Positions 1 to 10,500 of a DNA stretch of 64,000 nt are shown one piece after another (position 1 is the stretch's first letter; every line of letters starts with the position of its first letter). A model generated the notes under the pieces. The model was given only the letters and a program-made list of their open reading frames with translations. It ran no database searches and was not told the DNA's origin. Origin of the DNA: CBDHFN01 sp965262605 (GTDB lineage Bacteria > Pseudomonadota > Alphaproteobacteria > JASGCL01); the NCBI GenBank assembly GCA_965262605.1, contig CBDHFN010000003.1, positions 1 to 64,000 on the forward strand. The letters run 5' to 3'. The position numbers and the translations under genes are program-made.

Positions 1-1494
1 AAAATCGGCGTGATTCATGGTTAAATCAGTATTATTGTGATTGATGGTTTCGTTGTGTGGCTTGGTCGCGTTTAGCGGGGTTGGCATGGGCGGAATAAAA
101 TTATTGATATTAGGTTCAATTCTTGCCGATGCAGAATTTATGGTAATATCCTCGTTTATCGCTGGCTTATCATGATTATTGGCAAGAATCGGCGTATCAA
201 AATGCCCATCCTTTGCGCTGGTAGCAACGGCTGGTTCTTGCTCATCTGGCATAATAAATGATTGATGTTCATTGCTTGCTGGCGCAACATGACTTGGTTG
301 TTCATCAACTTGGCTTTGGGCAATATTCTCGCTTTGCGGCGAATCTTGGACTTGCGGTGTTGATTCGCTAATTTTTTCAGACGCAGCAGCGATTGGCGTT
401 ACGATGCTCGCTTGTTTAGGCGCATTAAAATTGCTAAAAGCGACAGGTTTTGGGGGGGCAACTGGGTTGCGATTCATCATATTTGCGCTATAATCATGGT
501 TTTTTTGGGGTGGCTACGCCATCAATCCCAGTCGCGACAACGGATAAGCGCATTTTACCTTCTAAACTTGGGTCAAATGCCGCGCCAAAATGAATATGGG
601 CTTCTTCAAGCACTTCTTCACGAATGCGGTTAACAGCAGCGTCAATTTCAAACAAGCGTTAAATCATCGCCACCGGTAATATTAATTAAAACTTGCTTGG
701 CACCCTTCATCGTTACATCCTCTAGCAACGGATTAGAAATAGCTTTTTCGGCGACATCAATTGCCCGATTCGCGACCATCAGCCTCACCTGTACCCATCA
801 TGGCTTTACCCATTTCGGACATAACGGTGCGAATATCGGCAAAATCCAAGATTAATCAAGCCCGGGCACCACGATTAAATCCGTAATCCCGCGCACGCCC
901 GAACATAATACTTGGTCAGCTAATTTGAAACGCATCGGCAAAAGTTGTCCGTTCATTAGCGATTCTAAATAAATTTTGATTAGGAATCACAATTAAGCGT
1001 GCCAACAAATTCTTGTAAGTGCTTTGATACCTTCTTCGGCTAATCTACGGCGTTTTGACCCTTCAAAATCAAAGGGACGCGTCACCACACCAACCGTTAA
1101 AATTCCCATTTCTTGGGCGATTTTAGCAATGACGGGGGCAGCACCAGTGCCCGTGCCACCGCCCATACCTGCGGTAATAAATAACATATTACATTCGGAT
1201 AAATACTCACGAATTTCGCGTATCAACCTCTTCGGCCGGCACCTTTGCCCACTTCGGGGTCGGCACCCGCACCCAAACCACGCGTTAAAATCGTGCCTAA
1301 TTGGATTTTGCTTTTCAGCTTTGCGCTAAGGTTTAGCGATTGCGCATCAGTATTAGCAACAATAAATTCAACCCCTTCTAGTTTTTGGTCAATCATATTA
1401 TTAACAGCGTTGCACCCTGCGCCCCCAACACCAACCACGACAATACGTGGGTGTTAAGCTGAAATGTTTCTGCTTGAGTTATTTTTAACGCCAT
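1..1494 (-). pseudogene. ftsZ: Cell division GTPase FtsZ, frameshifted and cut by the window edge
   Basis: FtsZ is the tubulin-like GTPase that forms the division ring. Its pieces are present in order but in different frames. The start at 1494 has a good AAGGAG site. The nucleotide-binding [14 protein letters not shown] follows near 1400, the GGGTGTG loop near 1155, and a long Pro/Asn/Gln-rich linker of alphaproteobacterial type is still open at base 1. Frame breaks lie near 1450, 1225, 1000, 840, 660 and 470. The first looks like a single lost base in a short homopolymer. It sits 28 bp downstream of ftsA, the usual order. Because FtsZ is nearly always essential and the breaks are small indels, I infer sequencing or assembly error rather than true decay, but the sequence alone cannot decide. 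Confidence 0.85.
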
Positions 1495-1522
1495 AACAAA
1501 CTCCTTATGTTTTTAACTTGAT

Positions 1523-2792
1523 TTAGCTATAATTATCCCTAAACCATTGAATAAAGCTCGTCGTCCATTTTTCCGTATTATTCATTGGTTCAGCATTACG
1601 GGGCAAGAACATCGTTGATTGGTTCAGGCAACATAACGCAATACTCCCATTGACTGATGCAAATTTCGGACCATTTCCTTGATCCGGTAGATTTTTTATG
1701 GAAATAATTAGTGCCAATTCGTACAGGTCTATCCCAAATCGCTTGAATATATTCGTGCATAAGCCGCTTAATTCTGCTCCCCCACCTGTCAAGCACAATA
1801 TTTTGGACCGCACTTAATGGGAATACCACCTTCAACCAACGCTTGCTTGCTTAAATCCAAAATTTCATCAACCCGTGGGCTAATAATTTGATTTAAGAAT
1901 ATTGCGGGTAATTCGGTGCGGGGCGAACTATTGCCCATCTTCGCCCACGCGCAAAACTTCTAAGGTCGCGTGCATCGGCAAATTCTTCGAGCATTGAGCC
2001 AAATTTTGTTTTTAATCGTTCGGCATGTTCTAATCGGTGTGCTAAGCCCGAGGGCAATATCTTTGGTAATATTACCACGCCCCAACTTGCAATCGTTTTA
2101 TGGAAAATCGGCGCGCATTATGCTTGACATATAAGATATTCGTAAGCCCTGCGCCAATATCTAATAATCACGGAACCTAATTCGCGTTCTTGGTCAACCA
2201 TGACGCCTAAGGATGCCGAAAACGAACCTAACACCACGCTGCGGCATAATAAGATGGCATTTTTTAATTAAATTACCGATAATTTTGTATATCGTATTAG
2301 TATGCCCATAAATCAAGGCAATTTTAACCGATAATTTCTCGCCCATAATACCCGATTGGATCAGTGCTGGGCGGGTAATCATCAACGATATAATATAAGC
2401 GGTATCGCGTGCATAAGCGTTAAGTCTAGGCTTTCGTGGCACTTTTTTACGCTCATCTGATAACAGCCGTTCAATATCTTTTTTATTATTAGCCTTGTTA
2501 GCGATTTGATAATAGATTTATCCATGATAGTGAATTTGGCGGATTGACAGCGTTTAGGCAAATGGAAACATCTTGAATGGTAATATTAGCGGTTTTCTCG
2601 GCGGCACTAACCGCGCTTCTAATGGCGGCTTCAGCGGCATTCATATCAACAATTGCCCCGCGGGTGATACCTTGTGATGCCTTATTGGGCAAATCCTAAC
2701 GAGCGAATTTCTCCTTCGTCTGTTTGTCTTGCAATAATACACGCAATTTTATGCGAGCCAATTTCTAATGCCGAGATTATCCGATTTGCCAT
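1523..2792 (-). pseudogene. ftsA: Cell division protein FtsA, frameshifted
   Basis: FtsA is the actin-like protein that anchors FtsZ to the membrane. The start at 2792 reads MANRIISALEIGSHKIACII, an actin-fold phosphate-1 segment, 4 bases after the ftsQ stop. Later pieces in other frames read SQGITRGAIVDMNAAEAAI (about 2685-2630), HAERLKTKFGSMLEEFADA (about 2060-1970) and KILCLTGGGAELSGL (about 1800-1755). The last is the conserved adenosine-binding loop. The C-terminal FIQWFRDNYS ends at 1523. At least six indels break the frame, the first near 2697 after GFAQ. As with ftsZ, order and content are intact while the frame is not, which points to base errors. Lying between ftsQ and ftsZ supports the identity. 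Confidence 0.82.
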
Positions 2793-2796
2793 TATA

Positions 2797-3578
2797 TCAT
2801 TCCTTTAATTGCCGATTGAGTCGTCTATCTAAACGCAAAATAATTTGTTTGGTATCGCGTAAATCAATGGTATATTAACCTTGCGGTTCCAGAATTTTCG
2901 TCATGATTGGATTAATTTTAGTCAATTTTTGCAATACGTTTCGCCAGGTGGCGTTTTCGGGTAATTGGACCTTAATTTTATGGTTTTCATAATTAATATA
3001 TAAATCCCATCGCCGTTCGCCGACAAATACCACCGCGTTCACCATTTTTGCCCAACCAAAGCTTCTTGGTCAATTAATTCATAAATGCGCTTATAATGTA
3101 ATTGGGCATTAACCCCGCTGACGATGCGCAATTTTTGGCGGTAATTTTCGTGAAATTCAGGGTTGTAGGGCGCAAGCAACACGCCTTCGCCGTCCATTAA
3201 AAACAAGCCATTATTTTGTTCATAAAGCGCATCAGGGGTGCGTTCATTTAATTTAATGATTAATTTATTAGGAAAAACCCGTTCAATTGACGCATTTTTT
3301 ATCCAGCCTAATTGTTCAAGGCGGTTTTTTAAATCTTGAATATTAAGGAATAAAATCGGGTCGCCGGGCTGTAATTGCAACGCTTTTTGCAATTCATCGG
3401 CGGGAATTTGATTTTTACCTTCAATAATTACTTGATTAAGTTGAAATCCTAAAATTTGAGAAATTTTCAATAACGGATTATATATCAAAAAAAGTGAAAT
3501 TATGGCAATAATTATCAGTAAAAATCCCATGCCCATAAGGCTTTGGCGATGTTTTTGCATAATTTTGGCATAATTCAT
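2797..3578 (-). CDS. ftsQ: Cell division protein FtsQ, with frame errors in its last quarter
   Basis: FtsQ is a bitopic inner-membrane divisome protein linking FtsB/FtsL to the ring. Residues 1-179 (3578-3039) are in one frame: a short cytoplasmic N-terminus, one membrane helix at about 17-35, then a POTRA domain (VIIEGKNQIPADELQKAL) and a beta domain. The frame then ends at VGQKW. One extra base in the A-run near 3043 would restore MVNAVVFVGERRWDLYINYE and the rest of the FtsQ domain, apart from one in-frame TAA near 2877, ending at the TGA at 2797. The full gene would encode about 260 residues, normal for the family. These are the last errors of the damaged first 3 kb. Confidence 0.82.
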
Positions 3579-3610
3579 GAAAATTCTTTCATTAAAGTTA
3601 ATATGATGGG

Positions 3611-4540
3611 TTAGCTTGGGGCGACTTTTAAAAATTCTTTTAATGTTGCCCCTGATAAAATAGTCATAACCAAATCATCATAGCTCATTTGCAGATATTT
3701 CGCTTGTTCAGGCACTAAGGAAAGCGGTGTCATACCGGGTTGGGTATTCATTTCTAAAACATATAATTTATCAGTATCGGGGTTATAGCGAAAATCAACG
3801 CGACCAATCGTATTAATTCCCAAGGCAAAATAGGCTTTTTCGGCATAACGAAGGCATTGTTCGTATAATAAAGGCGAAATTTTCGCGGGGATAATATGTT
3901 CGGTTTTGCCATCGGTATATTTTGATTCATAATCATATTGCCCTGATTTTGGGCGCAATTCCGTCACGGCTAATGCCAAGCCATTAAGCACGGTGACCGT
4001 TAATTCTAAACCCGGAATATATTCTTCAATTAACGCCTCGCCATATTCCCAATTGGTTAAATCGGGCATTTCTTCTTTGGATTTAATAATATGCAAACCC
4101 ACGGACGACCCTTCATAAACGGGCTTAATAACAATGGGATAAGGCAGAGAAACCGAAAAATTGGGCGAACGAATCTCGGTTTGTTGGGCAACATAGCCAT
4201 TGGGCACGGGTATGCCAATTGACGATAAAACCGCCAAAGTGGCTTTTTTATCCATGGATAAAGCCGAAGCAAATCGCCCCGAATGCGTATAAGGAATTTG
4301 CAACCATTCTAAAATTGATTGAATACCGCCATCTTCGCCAAATCTTCCATGCAGCGCATTAAAAGCCACATCGGGGGCAAAGCTTAAAATTTCGTCAATA
4401 AATTGTGTCAAGGGCTTAACGGGGTCAAATTGCTTGACTATATGCCCCATTTTAATTAACGACCTGCGGCATTCTTCGCCACTTACTAACGACACTTGCC
4501 GTTCTGTTGAATTCCCCCCGTATAATAACGCAATTTTCAT
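3611..4540 (-). CDS. ddl: D-alanine--D-alanine ligase
   Basis: This ATP-grasp enzyme joins two D-alanines to make the dipeptide end of the peptidoglycan precursor in the cytoplasm. It is 309 residues, standard for DdlB. The N-terminus MKIALLYGGNSTERQVSLVSG is the D-Ala binding segment. HGRFGEDGGIQ, the ATP-grasp loop PVYEGSSVGLH and the Mg-binding VLEMNTQPGMT near the C-terminus are all present. It lies between murB and ftsQ, the common dcw order, with short gaps suggesting one transcript. The frame is clean here, unlike the next three genes downstream. Confidence 0.97.
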   Translation of the reverse strand: MKIALLYGGNSTERQVSLVSGEECRRSLIKMGHIVKQFDPVKPLTQFIDEILSFAPDVAFNALHGRFGEDGGIQSILEWLQIPYTHSGRFASALSMDKKATLAVLSSIGIPVPNGYVAQQTEIRSPNFSVSLPYPIVIKPVYEGSSVGLHIIKSKEEMPDLTNWEYGEALIEEYIPGLELTVTVLNGLALAVTELRPKSGQYDYESKYTDGKTEHIIPAKISPLLYEQCLRYAEKAYFALGINTIGRVDFRYNPDTDKLYVLEMNTQPGMTPLSLVPEQAKYLQMSYDDLVMTILSGATLKEFLKVAPS

Positions 4541-4568
4541 TTTTTCTCCTTATAGGTTATTTTTGCTT

Positions 4569-5471
4569 TTAAATTATCACAATTTCGGATTCAATATTTA
4601 TGCCGAAATGCGCTTTTACTTGTTTTTGTGCTAGATTTATTAATTTTAAAATATCATCACTGCTGGCATTATCAGTATTTAATATAAAATTGCAATGTTT
4701 TTCGTTAAATTCTGCGCCGCCAATTTTATACCCGCGCAAACCAACCGCATCCAATAATTGCCAGACTTTTTTATCGCAATTTTCGGGATTTTTGAAAGTT
4801 GACCCGCCCGTGCGCCCCCGTTCGGGTTGATTATTTTTGCGATTTTGTTTGATTTCTTGCATTTTTTGCAAAATTTCACCATGATTGGCGGGTTTCAAGC
4901 CAAATTTCGCGCGGCAAACTATATAATCTTTGGGAATTTCGCTATGGCGATAAGCATAATTTAAGTCTTGGTTATTTAATATATGAATATTGCCTTGTCT
5001 GTCCATAAATTCGGCGGATAATAAAATTTGCGCCGTTTCCCCGCCAAAGCAACCCGCATTCATCACCACCGCGCCGCCGATTGAACCCGGTATGCCGACC
5101 ATAAATTCCGCCCCGCTTAAATTAAGATTAAGCGCATATTGGGCGCAATTCGCGTCAAGCGCGCCCGCGCCTGCTTGCATAATATCGCCTTCATGGCTTA
5201 TTTGCGTAAAATCCTTGCCAAGCTTGATAATGCAGGTTGAAACGGGCTTGCTGGCGAATAAAATATTTGAACCCGCGCCAATCACAAATATCGGCATTGA
5301 TTGGGGGATATTTTGCAATAAAGCCCGTAAGTCGTTGATAGAATCGGCGTGAAACACCATTTGCGCCGTGGCTTCGGTTTGAAACCAGCTGTATTTTTTT
5401 ATGGGGTGATTAAAAAATAACTTGCCCAAATTTTGATATTTTTCTTGAAATTCTTGCGGTATTTCTAACAT
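4569..5471 (-). CDS. murB: UDP-N-acetylenolpyruvoylglucosamine reductase MurB
   Basis: MurB is the FAD- and NADPH-dependent reductase that completes UDP-MurNAc synthesis in the cytoplasm. The 300 residues show the FAD-binding GAGSNILFA (about residue 62), a GIPGSIGGAVVMNAGCFGGE loop, and the catalytic serine region RTGGSTFKNP at about 217-226. This is a type I layout. It precedes ddl by 28 bp. The usual upstream partner murC is absent: an MFS transporter lies directly upstream, so the wall cluster is broken at this point. Confidence 0.96.
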   Translation of the reverse strand: MLEIPQEFQEKYQNLGKLFFNHPIKKYSWFQTEATAQMVFHADSINDLRALLQNIPQSMPIFVIGAGSNILFASKPVSTCIIKLGKDFTQISHEGDIMQAGAGALDANCAQYALNLNLSGAEFMVGIPGSIGGAVVMNAGCFGGETAQILLSAEFMDRQGNIHILNNQDLNYAYRHSEIPKDYIVCRAKFGLKPANHGEILQKMQEIKQNRKNNQPERGRTGGSTFKNPENCDKKVWQLLDAVGLRGYKIGGAEFNEKHCNFILNTDNASSDDILKLINLAQKQVKAHFGINIESEIVII

Positions 5472-5482
5472 TTTATGCCTAG

Positions 5483-6619
5483 TTAAACTGAATTTTTATC
5501 GGGGCGCAAAATCATGCGATATAAGGAAAATAAGGATAAACCCAAATGCGCAAAGGCAATAATATAAATATAGGCATCGGGACCAAAATTTTCCATGCCA
5601 TAACCTACTAATATTGGACCCAACATGCCACCTACTGCCCAAGTAAAAGTCATGGATATGGCGACTAAATTATATTCACCCCTATCGGCGCGATCATTTA
5701 AATAAGCCGACATTAAATAATACATACAAAATGAACAACCACCAAATAAAAATATCCCAAAATAAATAAAAAATTCGGTTTTTAATAACATGATTAATAA
5801 ACCAATCATGGCAATGGTTGATGCCAATAAAATCACGCCGCGCCGCGAATATTTATCGGATAAATACCCCAAAGGATATTGCATAATCCCCCCCGCAATA
5901 TTAGCCGCCGTAATAAAATTCGCAACCGCAAATTCGCTTAACCCTGATTTTAAAACAAAAATCGGCGCCATAGAGCGAAAACCAGCATTGGTAATGCCGA
6001 TAATAATGCAACCAACCAAAACAAAAGGTGATACGCGCCATAAATATATGGGGTCAAATGTGCGATTTTTGGGTTTAGATGGTTGTTTTAAGCGAATTAA
6101 TGACACAGGTAAAAGACTAAGCGCAAATAATATCGCGCAAATTAAAAATGGTTGTATTGCCCCCGAACCATAAAATGGTATGGCATAAAGGCTTGCGCCC
6201 ACCATAATTAATTCAATAAATCGGTAAATACCAAGCGAACGGGCGCGGATATTATCGGTCACTGATTCGTTAATCCAACTTTCCACAATGGTTGAAAAGA
6301 AAATATAGCTTATACCCATAATTGTTCGGCATAAATACCAAAAATATATATCTTGAATCAACACCATTAAAAGCGTAAATAAAATATGTATGCCCGCCGC
6401 GGCGGCAAAACATTTAATATGCCCAACACGCCGCAAATAAAACGGCACAATGAAACTGCCAATAAAAAAACCGACATAAAAAAACGAGCTTATTAAACCA
6501 ATGCTGCCTTGATCATAATTTAAATGCAAGGCAAAAACGGCTAAGGAAGTATTGATTAATCCCACCCCGCCCAGCATAGCCGCCGAAGAAGCAATCACAA
6601 AATATAAATTTATAGGCAT
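5483..6619 (-). CDS. Major facilitator superfamily transporter (YcaD-like)
   Basis: This is an inner-membrane secondary transporter of 378 residues with about 12 hydrophobic segments. The loop between helices 2 and 3 is of MFS type, and helix 8-9 contains YLSDKYSRRGVILLAS, the second copy of the MFS signature. Overall composition resembles the YcaD/arabinose-efflux-like group, whose substrates are mostly unknown. It ends 11 bp upstream of murB on the same strand, so it may be cotranscribed, but there is no functional link I can name. The substrate cannot be inferred. Confidence 0.8.
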   Translation of the reverse strand: MPINLYFVIASSAAMLGGVGLINTSLAVFALHLNYDQGSIGLISSFFYVGFFIGSFIVPFYLRRVGHIKCFAAAAGIHILFTLLMVLIQDIYFWYLCRTIMGISYIFFSTIVESWINESVTDNIRARSLGIYRFIELIMVGASLYAIPFYGSGAIQPFLICAILFALSLLPVSLIRLKQPSKPKNRTFDPIYLWRVSPFVLVGCIIIGITNAGFRSMAPIFVLKSGLSEFAVANFITAANIAGGIMQYPLGYLSDKYSRRGVILLASTIAMIGLLIMLLKTEFFIYFGIFLFGGCSFCMYYLMSAYLNDRADRGEYNLVAISMTFTWAVGGMLGPILVGYGMENFGPDAYIYIIAFAHLGLSLFSLYRMILRPDKNSV

Positions 6620-6836
6620 AATTTTTATATATTAGCATGATTCGCCATATAGTCTATAAATAATTGCGCGAAAATATCAAAATATTTGGCGGAATGATTC
6701 TAAAATAATGCCAATTTTCGCGGAATTTTCGCCCGAAAAATTCAAGGATAGCATCGCAAAAATCACTAAATTTTTCATAAAAACTCTTATTATGTTGTTT
6801 ACTCAGATAATAAATTAGATTCTTAAATAAAGCAAT

Positions 6837-7592
6837 TTATTTTTCAAGCAATAATTCAGCCGTTAAATTGGCGTAAGACCCGTAAAATTCAGCAAAAATT
6901 GGCATGGATAAATCGTTGATTTTGTCATAAATATAAATGGAATATTCTTTGGAATAATCGGGTTTAATATTATCTTCGCCATCAAATCCCGCAATTCGTT
7001 CGTAAATAATGCGGCATATCCACGCGTCTTTGGGTAAATTATATTTTTTATAATCAGACGCAAGGGCGCGCAGCGCGATGAATTTTGTAACCCGCCGTCC
7101 ATCAAAAATAACTGATTGTCTTGTGCAAGCTTCGCTGGGTTTATTGGTGAAATCAAGCCCTAAATTTAACAAATAACTATATGGGTCAATGGCGTTAATT
7201 ATATGGCTTTGCGATAAATCCTTAACGGGATTTTTGATTTTTAATATTTTCGGGGTAATTTGCCCTTGGGCATTTTTTGCGCTAAAATCAATCACGGCAT
7301 TGTTATATTTATTGCGCCATTGCGAATCATAATCATATATCATCGGCATAAAATAGCCGTTTTCCAAGGAACCATTAATAATTTGCTTGCCCCGCCAATG
7401 AAAAACTAAGTCTATAAGCCCATTTGTTTGCCCCTTGGCATCAATAAGATATTGCTGGTTTTGCGTATTAATTTGCACGATTGCTTGGGCAACGGGCAAA
7501 CCCAGACTTTTAATTTGGTAAATAAAATCTGATGCAATCATCGGTTTTATCGCCAAAAACAGCAATATTAAAGCAATTTTACGCATTTTCAA
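6837..7592 (-). CDS. DUF3108 family periplasmic protein
   Basis: The 251 residues start with a clear signal peptide (hydrophobic IALILLFLAIKPMIAS after two Lys/Arg), so the protein is exported. The body has the DUF3108 pattern: an early segment with GLPVAQAIVQI, then the FHWRGKQIINGSL stretch, DYDSQWRN and a mid-region DPYSYLLNLG. DUF3108 proteins are predicted beta-rich envelope proteins with no established role. The start overlaps the gltB stop by 4 bases, so the two are translationally coupled, although nothing in the family explains a link with glutamate synthase. Confidence 0.8.
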   Translation of the reverse strand: MKMRKIALILLFLAIKPMIASDFIYQIKSLGLPVAQAIVQINTQNQQYLIDAKGQTNGLIDLVFHWRGKQIINGSLENGYFMPMIYDYDSQWRNKYNNAVIDFSAKNAQGQITPKILKIKNPVKDLSQSHIINAIDPYSYLLNLGLDFTNKPSEACTRQSVIFDGRRVTKFIALRALASDYKKYNLPKDAWICRIIYERIAGFDGEDNIKPDYSKEYSIYIYDKINDLSMPIFAEFYGSYANLTAELLLEK

Positions 7593-10500
7593 GCCAATTT
7601 TGCCGAATTTTCCACAATAACAGGATGCGGTAATTTATGCAAAACTTCAAAAGGCACCACCATTTTTATTTGCGTCATGGTGGTTTGCCAATTTGCCAAT
7701 AAAGATTTACCCCAATTGGAATTTGTCGCTTGAATATGCAATTCAAGCAAAGATTTTGCGTGATTTTGCCAATATGGCGTGCTTAAATCATAATAATCAA
7801 CGCATTGGCGATTGATTTTCTTGCCAAGCTTTTGTTTATTATCCAAAATAAACGCAATACCGCCCGTCATGCCCGCCGCGAAATTATACCCGATGCGTCC
7901 CAGAATCATAACTTCGCCACCCGTCATATATTCACAGCCGTTGGAGCCACAACCCTCAACCACGCTGATAGCCCCCGAATTGCGCACAGCAAATCTTTCG
8001 CCTGCTTGCCCAGCGGCGAATAAATAACCCTTGGTTGCCCCATAAAGGCAAGTATTGCCAATAATGCTGTTTTCATAGGTTAAAAGCGTGGAAGTTGCGG
8101 TTGGGCGAATCACCACCGAACCACCGCTTAACCCCTTGGCGACATAATCATTGGCTTCACCAATTAGCTCAATATGCATACCACCGACAATGAAAGCCCC
8201 CAGACTTTGCCCCGCGGTGCCCCGCAATTTAAGCTCAATATGTTTGGGTTGCAAGGCATTCATGCCATATTGCCGTGTGATTGAAGATGCTAGCTTAGTG
8301 CCAATCGCGCGGTCGGTATTGACAATATTATATTCCAAATGGCATTTTTCACGGGTTGTGAATAATTTATGCGCATCGGCAATAATTTTATCGTCAAGAT
8401 TTTTGGGCAATTCATTACGAAATACCCGCGATTTCTTGGCAAAATCAATATTATTATGGGCTTTTGCCAATAAAGGATTTAAATCCAGACTATCAAGATA
8501 TTGTTCGGTTTCGTGGTTGCGCACGACTTGTTGCAATAATTCCGTGCGCCCAATAATATCATGCAAATATTTAAAGCCCAAATGCGCCAAAATTTCGCGA
8601 ACTTCGGTGGCAATAAAGCTAAATAAATTCACAACTTTTTCGGGCGTGCCGTTGAATTTTTCCAATAATTTTGGATCTTGGGTGCAAACGCCGACGGGGC
8701 AAGTATTAGAATGGCACTGACGCACCATCAAGCACCCCATGGCAATTAACGAAGCCGTGCCGATGCCGTATTCTTCCGCACCTAAAATCGCGGCAATCAC
8801 CACATCGCGCCCAGTTTTAATACCGCCATCAGTGCGCAAAACCACTTTATCGCGCAAATTATTCAAGCATAAAACCTGATGCGCTTCGGCAAGCCCCAAT
8901 TCCCAAGGCAATCCCGCGTATTTAATGGAAGATTGCGGCGATGCGCCCGTGCCACCACTATGACCCGAGATTAAAATCGCATCGGCTTTTGCCTTAACCA
9001 CGCCCGCGGCGATAGTGCCAATGCCAGACCTTGCGACTAATTTAACGCAAACGCGCGCTTCGGGGTTAATTTGTTTTAAGTCATAAATTAACTGGGCTAA
9101 ATCCTCAATACTATAAATATCATGATGCGGTGGCGGGCTGATAAGCGTGACACCTTCGGTGGAATGGCGTAATTTCGCGATAATCGCCGAAACTTTAAAG
9201 CCGGGCAATTGCCCGCCTTCACCGGGTTTTGCGCCTTGCGCCATTTTAATTTCTATCTCATCACAATTATTAAGATATTCCGCCGTAACCCCAAAACGCC
9301 CCGAAGCAATTTGCTTAATCGCGCTGCACGCATTATCACCATTGGCGCGGGGTTTATATCGTTCGCTATCTTCGCCACCTTCGCCGCTATCCGATTTTGC
9401 GCCGATGCGATTCATGGCGATTGACAAAGTTTCATGGGCGATGGGCGATAAAGCCCCTAAGCTAATGCCCGGTGAAATTAATCGTTTGCGAATATCGGTG
9501 ATGGATTCAACTTCTTCAACCTTTACATTCGCGCCCGATGGTTTAAATTTCAATAAATCGCGGATATGAATCGCGGGTAAATCATAAATCATTTGCGAAT
9601 ATTTGCGAAATAACGCATATGAATCACGCGTGACCGCGCTTTGCAACATATGGATTGATTCGGCTTCCCAAGCGTGCGATTCGGCGGATTTACGGTATCG
9701 GTAAAATCCTCCAATCGGCAATGTGCCTGAATATTGCTCAATCGTCTCATAATGATTTTTAAGCAATTGTTGCAAGCCCGTAATGCCTAAACCAGAAATT
9801 CGGCTGATAAGACCCGGAAAAAATTCATTGACCAACGCCCTTGAAAGCCCGATGGCTTCAAAAATATAGCCACCGCGGTATGAACTTATGATGGAAATAC
9901 CCATTTTGGACATAATTTTCAATAAACCATCATCAAGCGATTTTTTATAATTATCAAGCGCCCGTTCCACAGAAATCTTACCCAATAACCCGCGTTCATG
10001 CCTGTCTATAATAGTTGCAACCGCAAGATTCGGGTTAATTGTTGTCGCGCCAACCCCGATTAAAACCGCAAAATGATGCACATCAAGCGCATCATCGCAA
10101 CGGATATTAATGCTGGTATATGACCTTAAACCCTCTTTACTTAGGCGTGTATGCACGGCGGCGGCGGCTAAAATCATCGGCACAGGGTATAAACCGCAAG
10201 CTTCGGGAATTTGGGTGTTATCCAAAATAATATACGGATTTTTTGCCAAAGCCGCTTCAAAAGCATTTTCAGAAATTTCTAAAATCGCTTGGCGTAAGCC
10301 ATTGGGATTGGCGGGATTATATAAACATTGAATTTCAATCGCGTCTTTGCCCATCCATTGCCGCAATTTAGCATATTCATCGTCCATTAAAATCGGTGAT
10401 TGCAATTCCATAAAATCTAATTGCCCTTTGGCTGCAAGGCTATTACCCATGTTATTAAGCCTCGTTGCTAGGCTCATTACATGGCGTTCGCGCAATGAAT

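Noticed and set aside
6620..6836. Small gene of about 33 codons on the minus strand near 6779
   Set aside because: No ribosome site of note and no family resemblance; the gap looks like an ordinary AT-rich spacer.
8151..8720. A 189-codon plus-strand open frame inside gltB
   Set aside because: It lies wholly antisense to a strongly conserved gene, has no ribosome site or recognisable domain, and its composition mirrors gltB codons.
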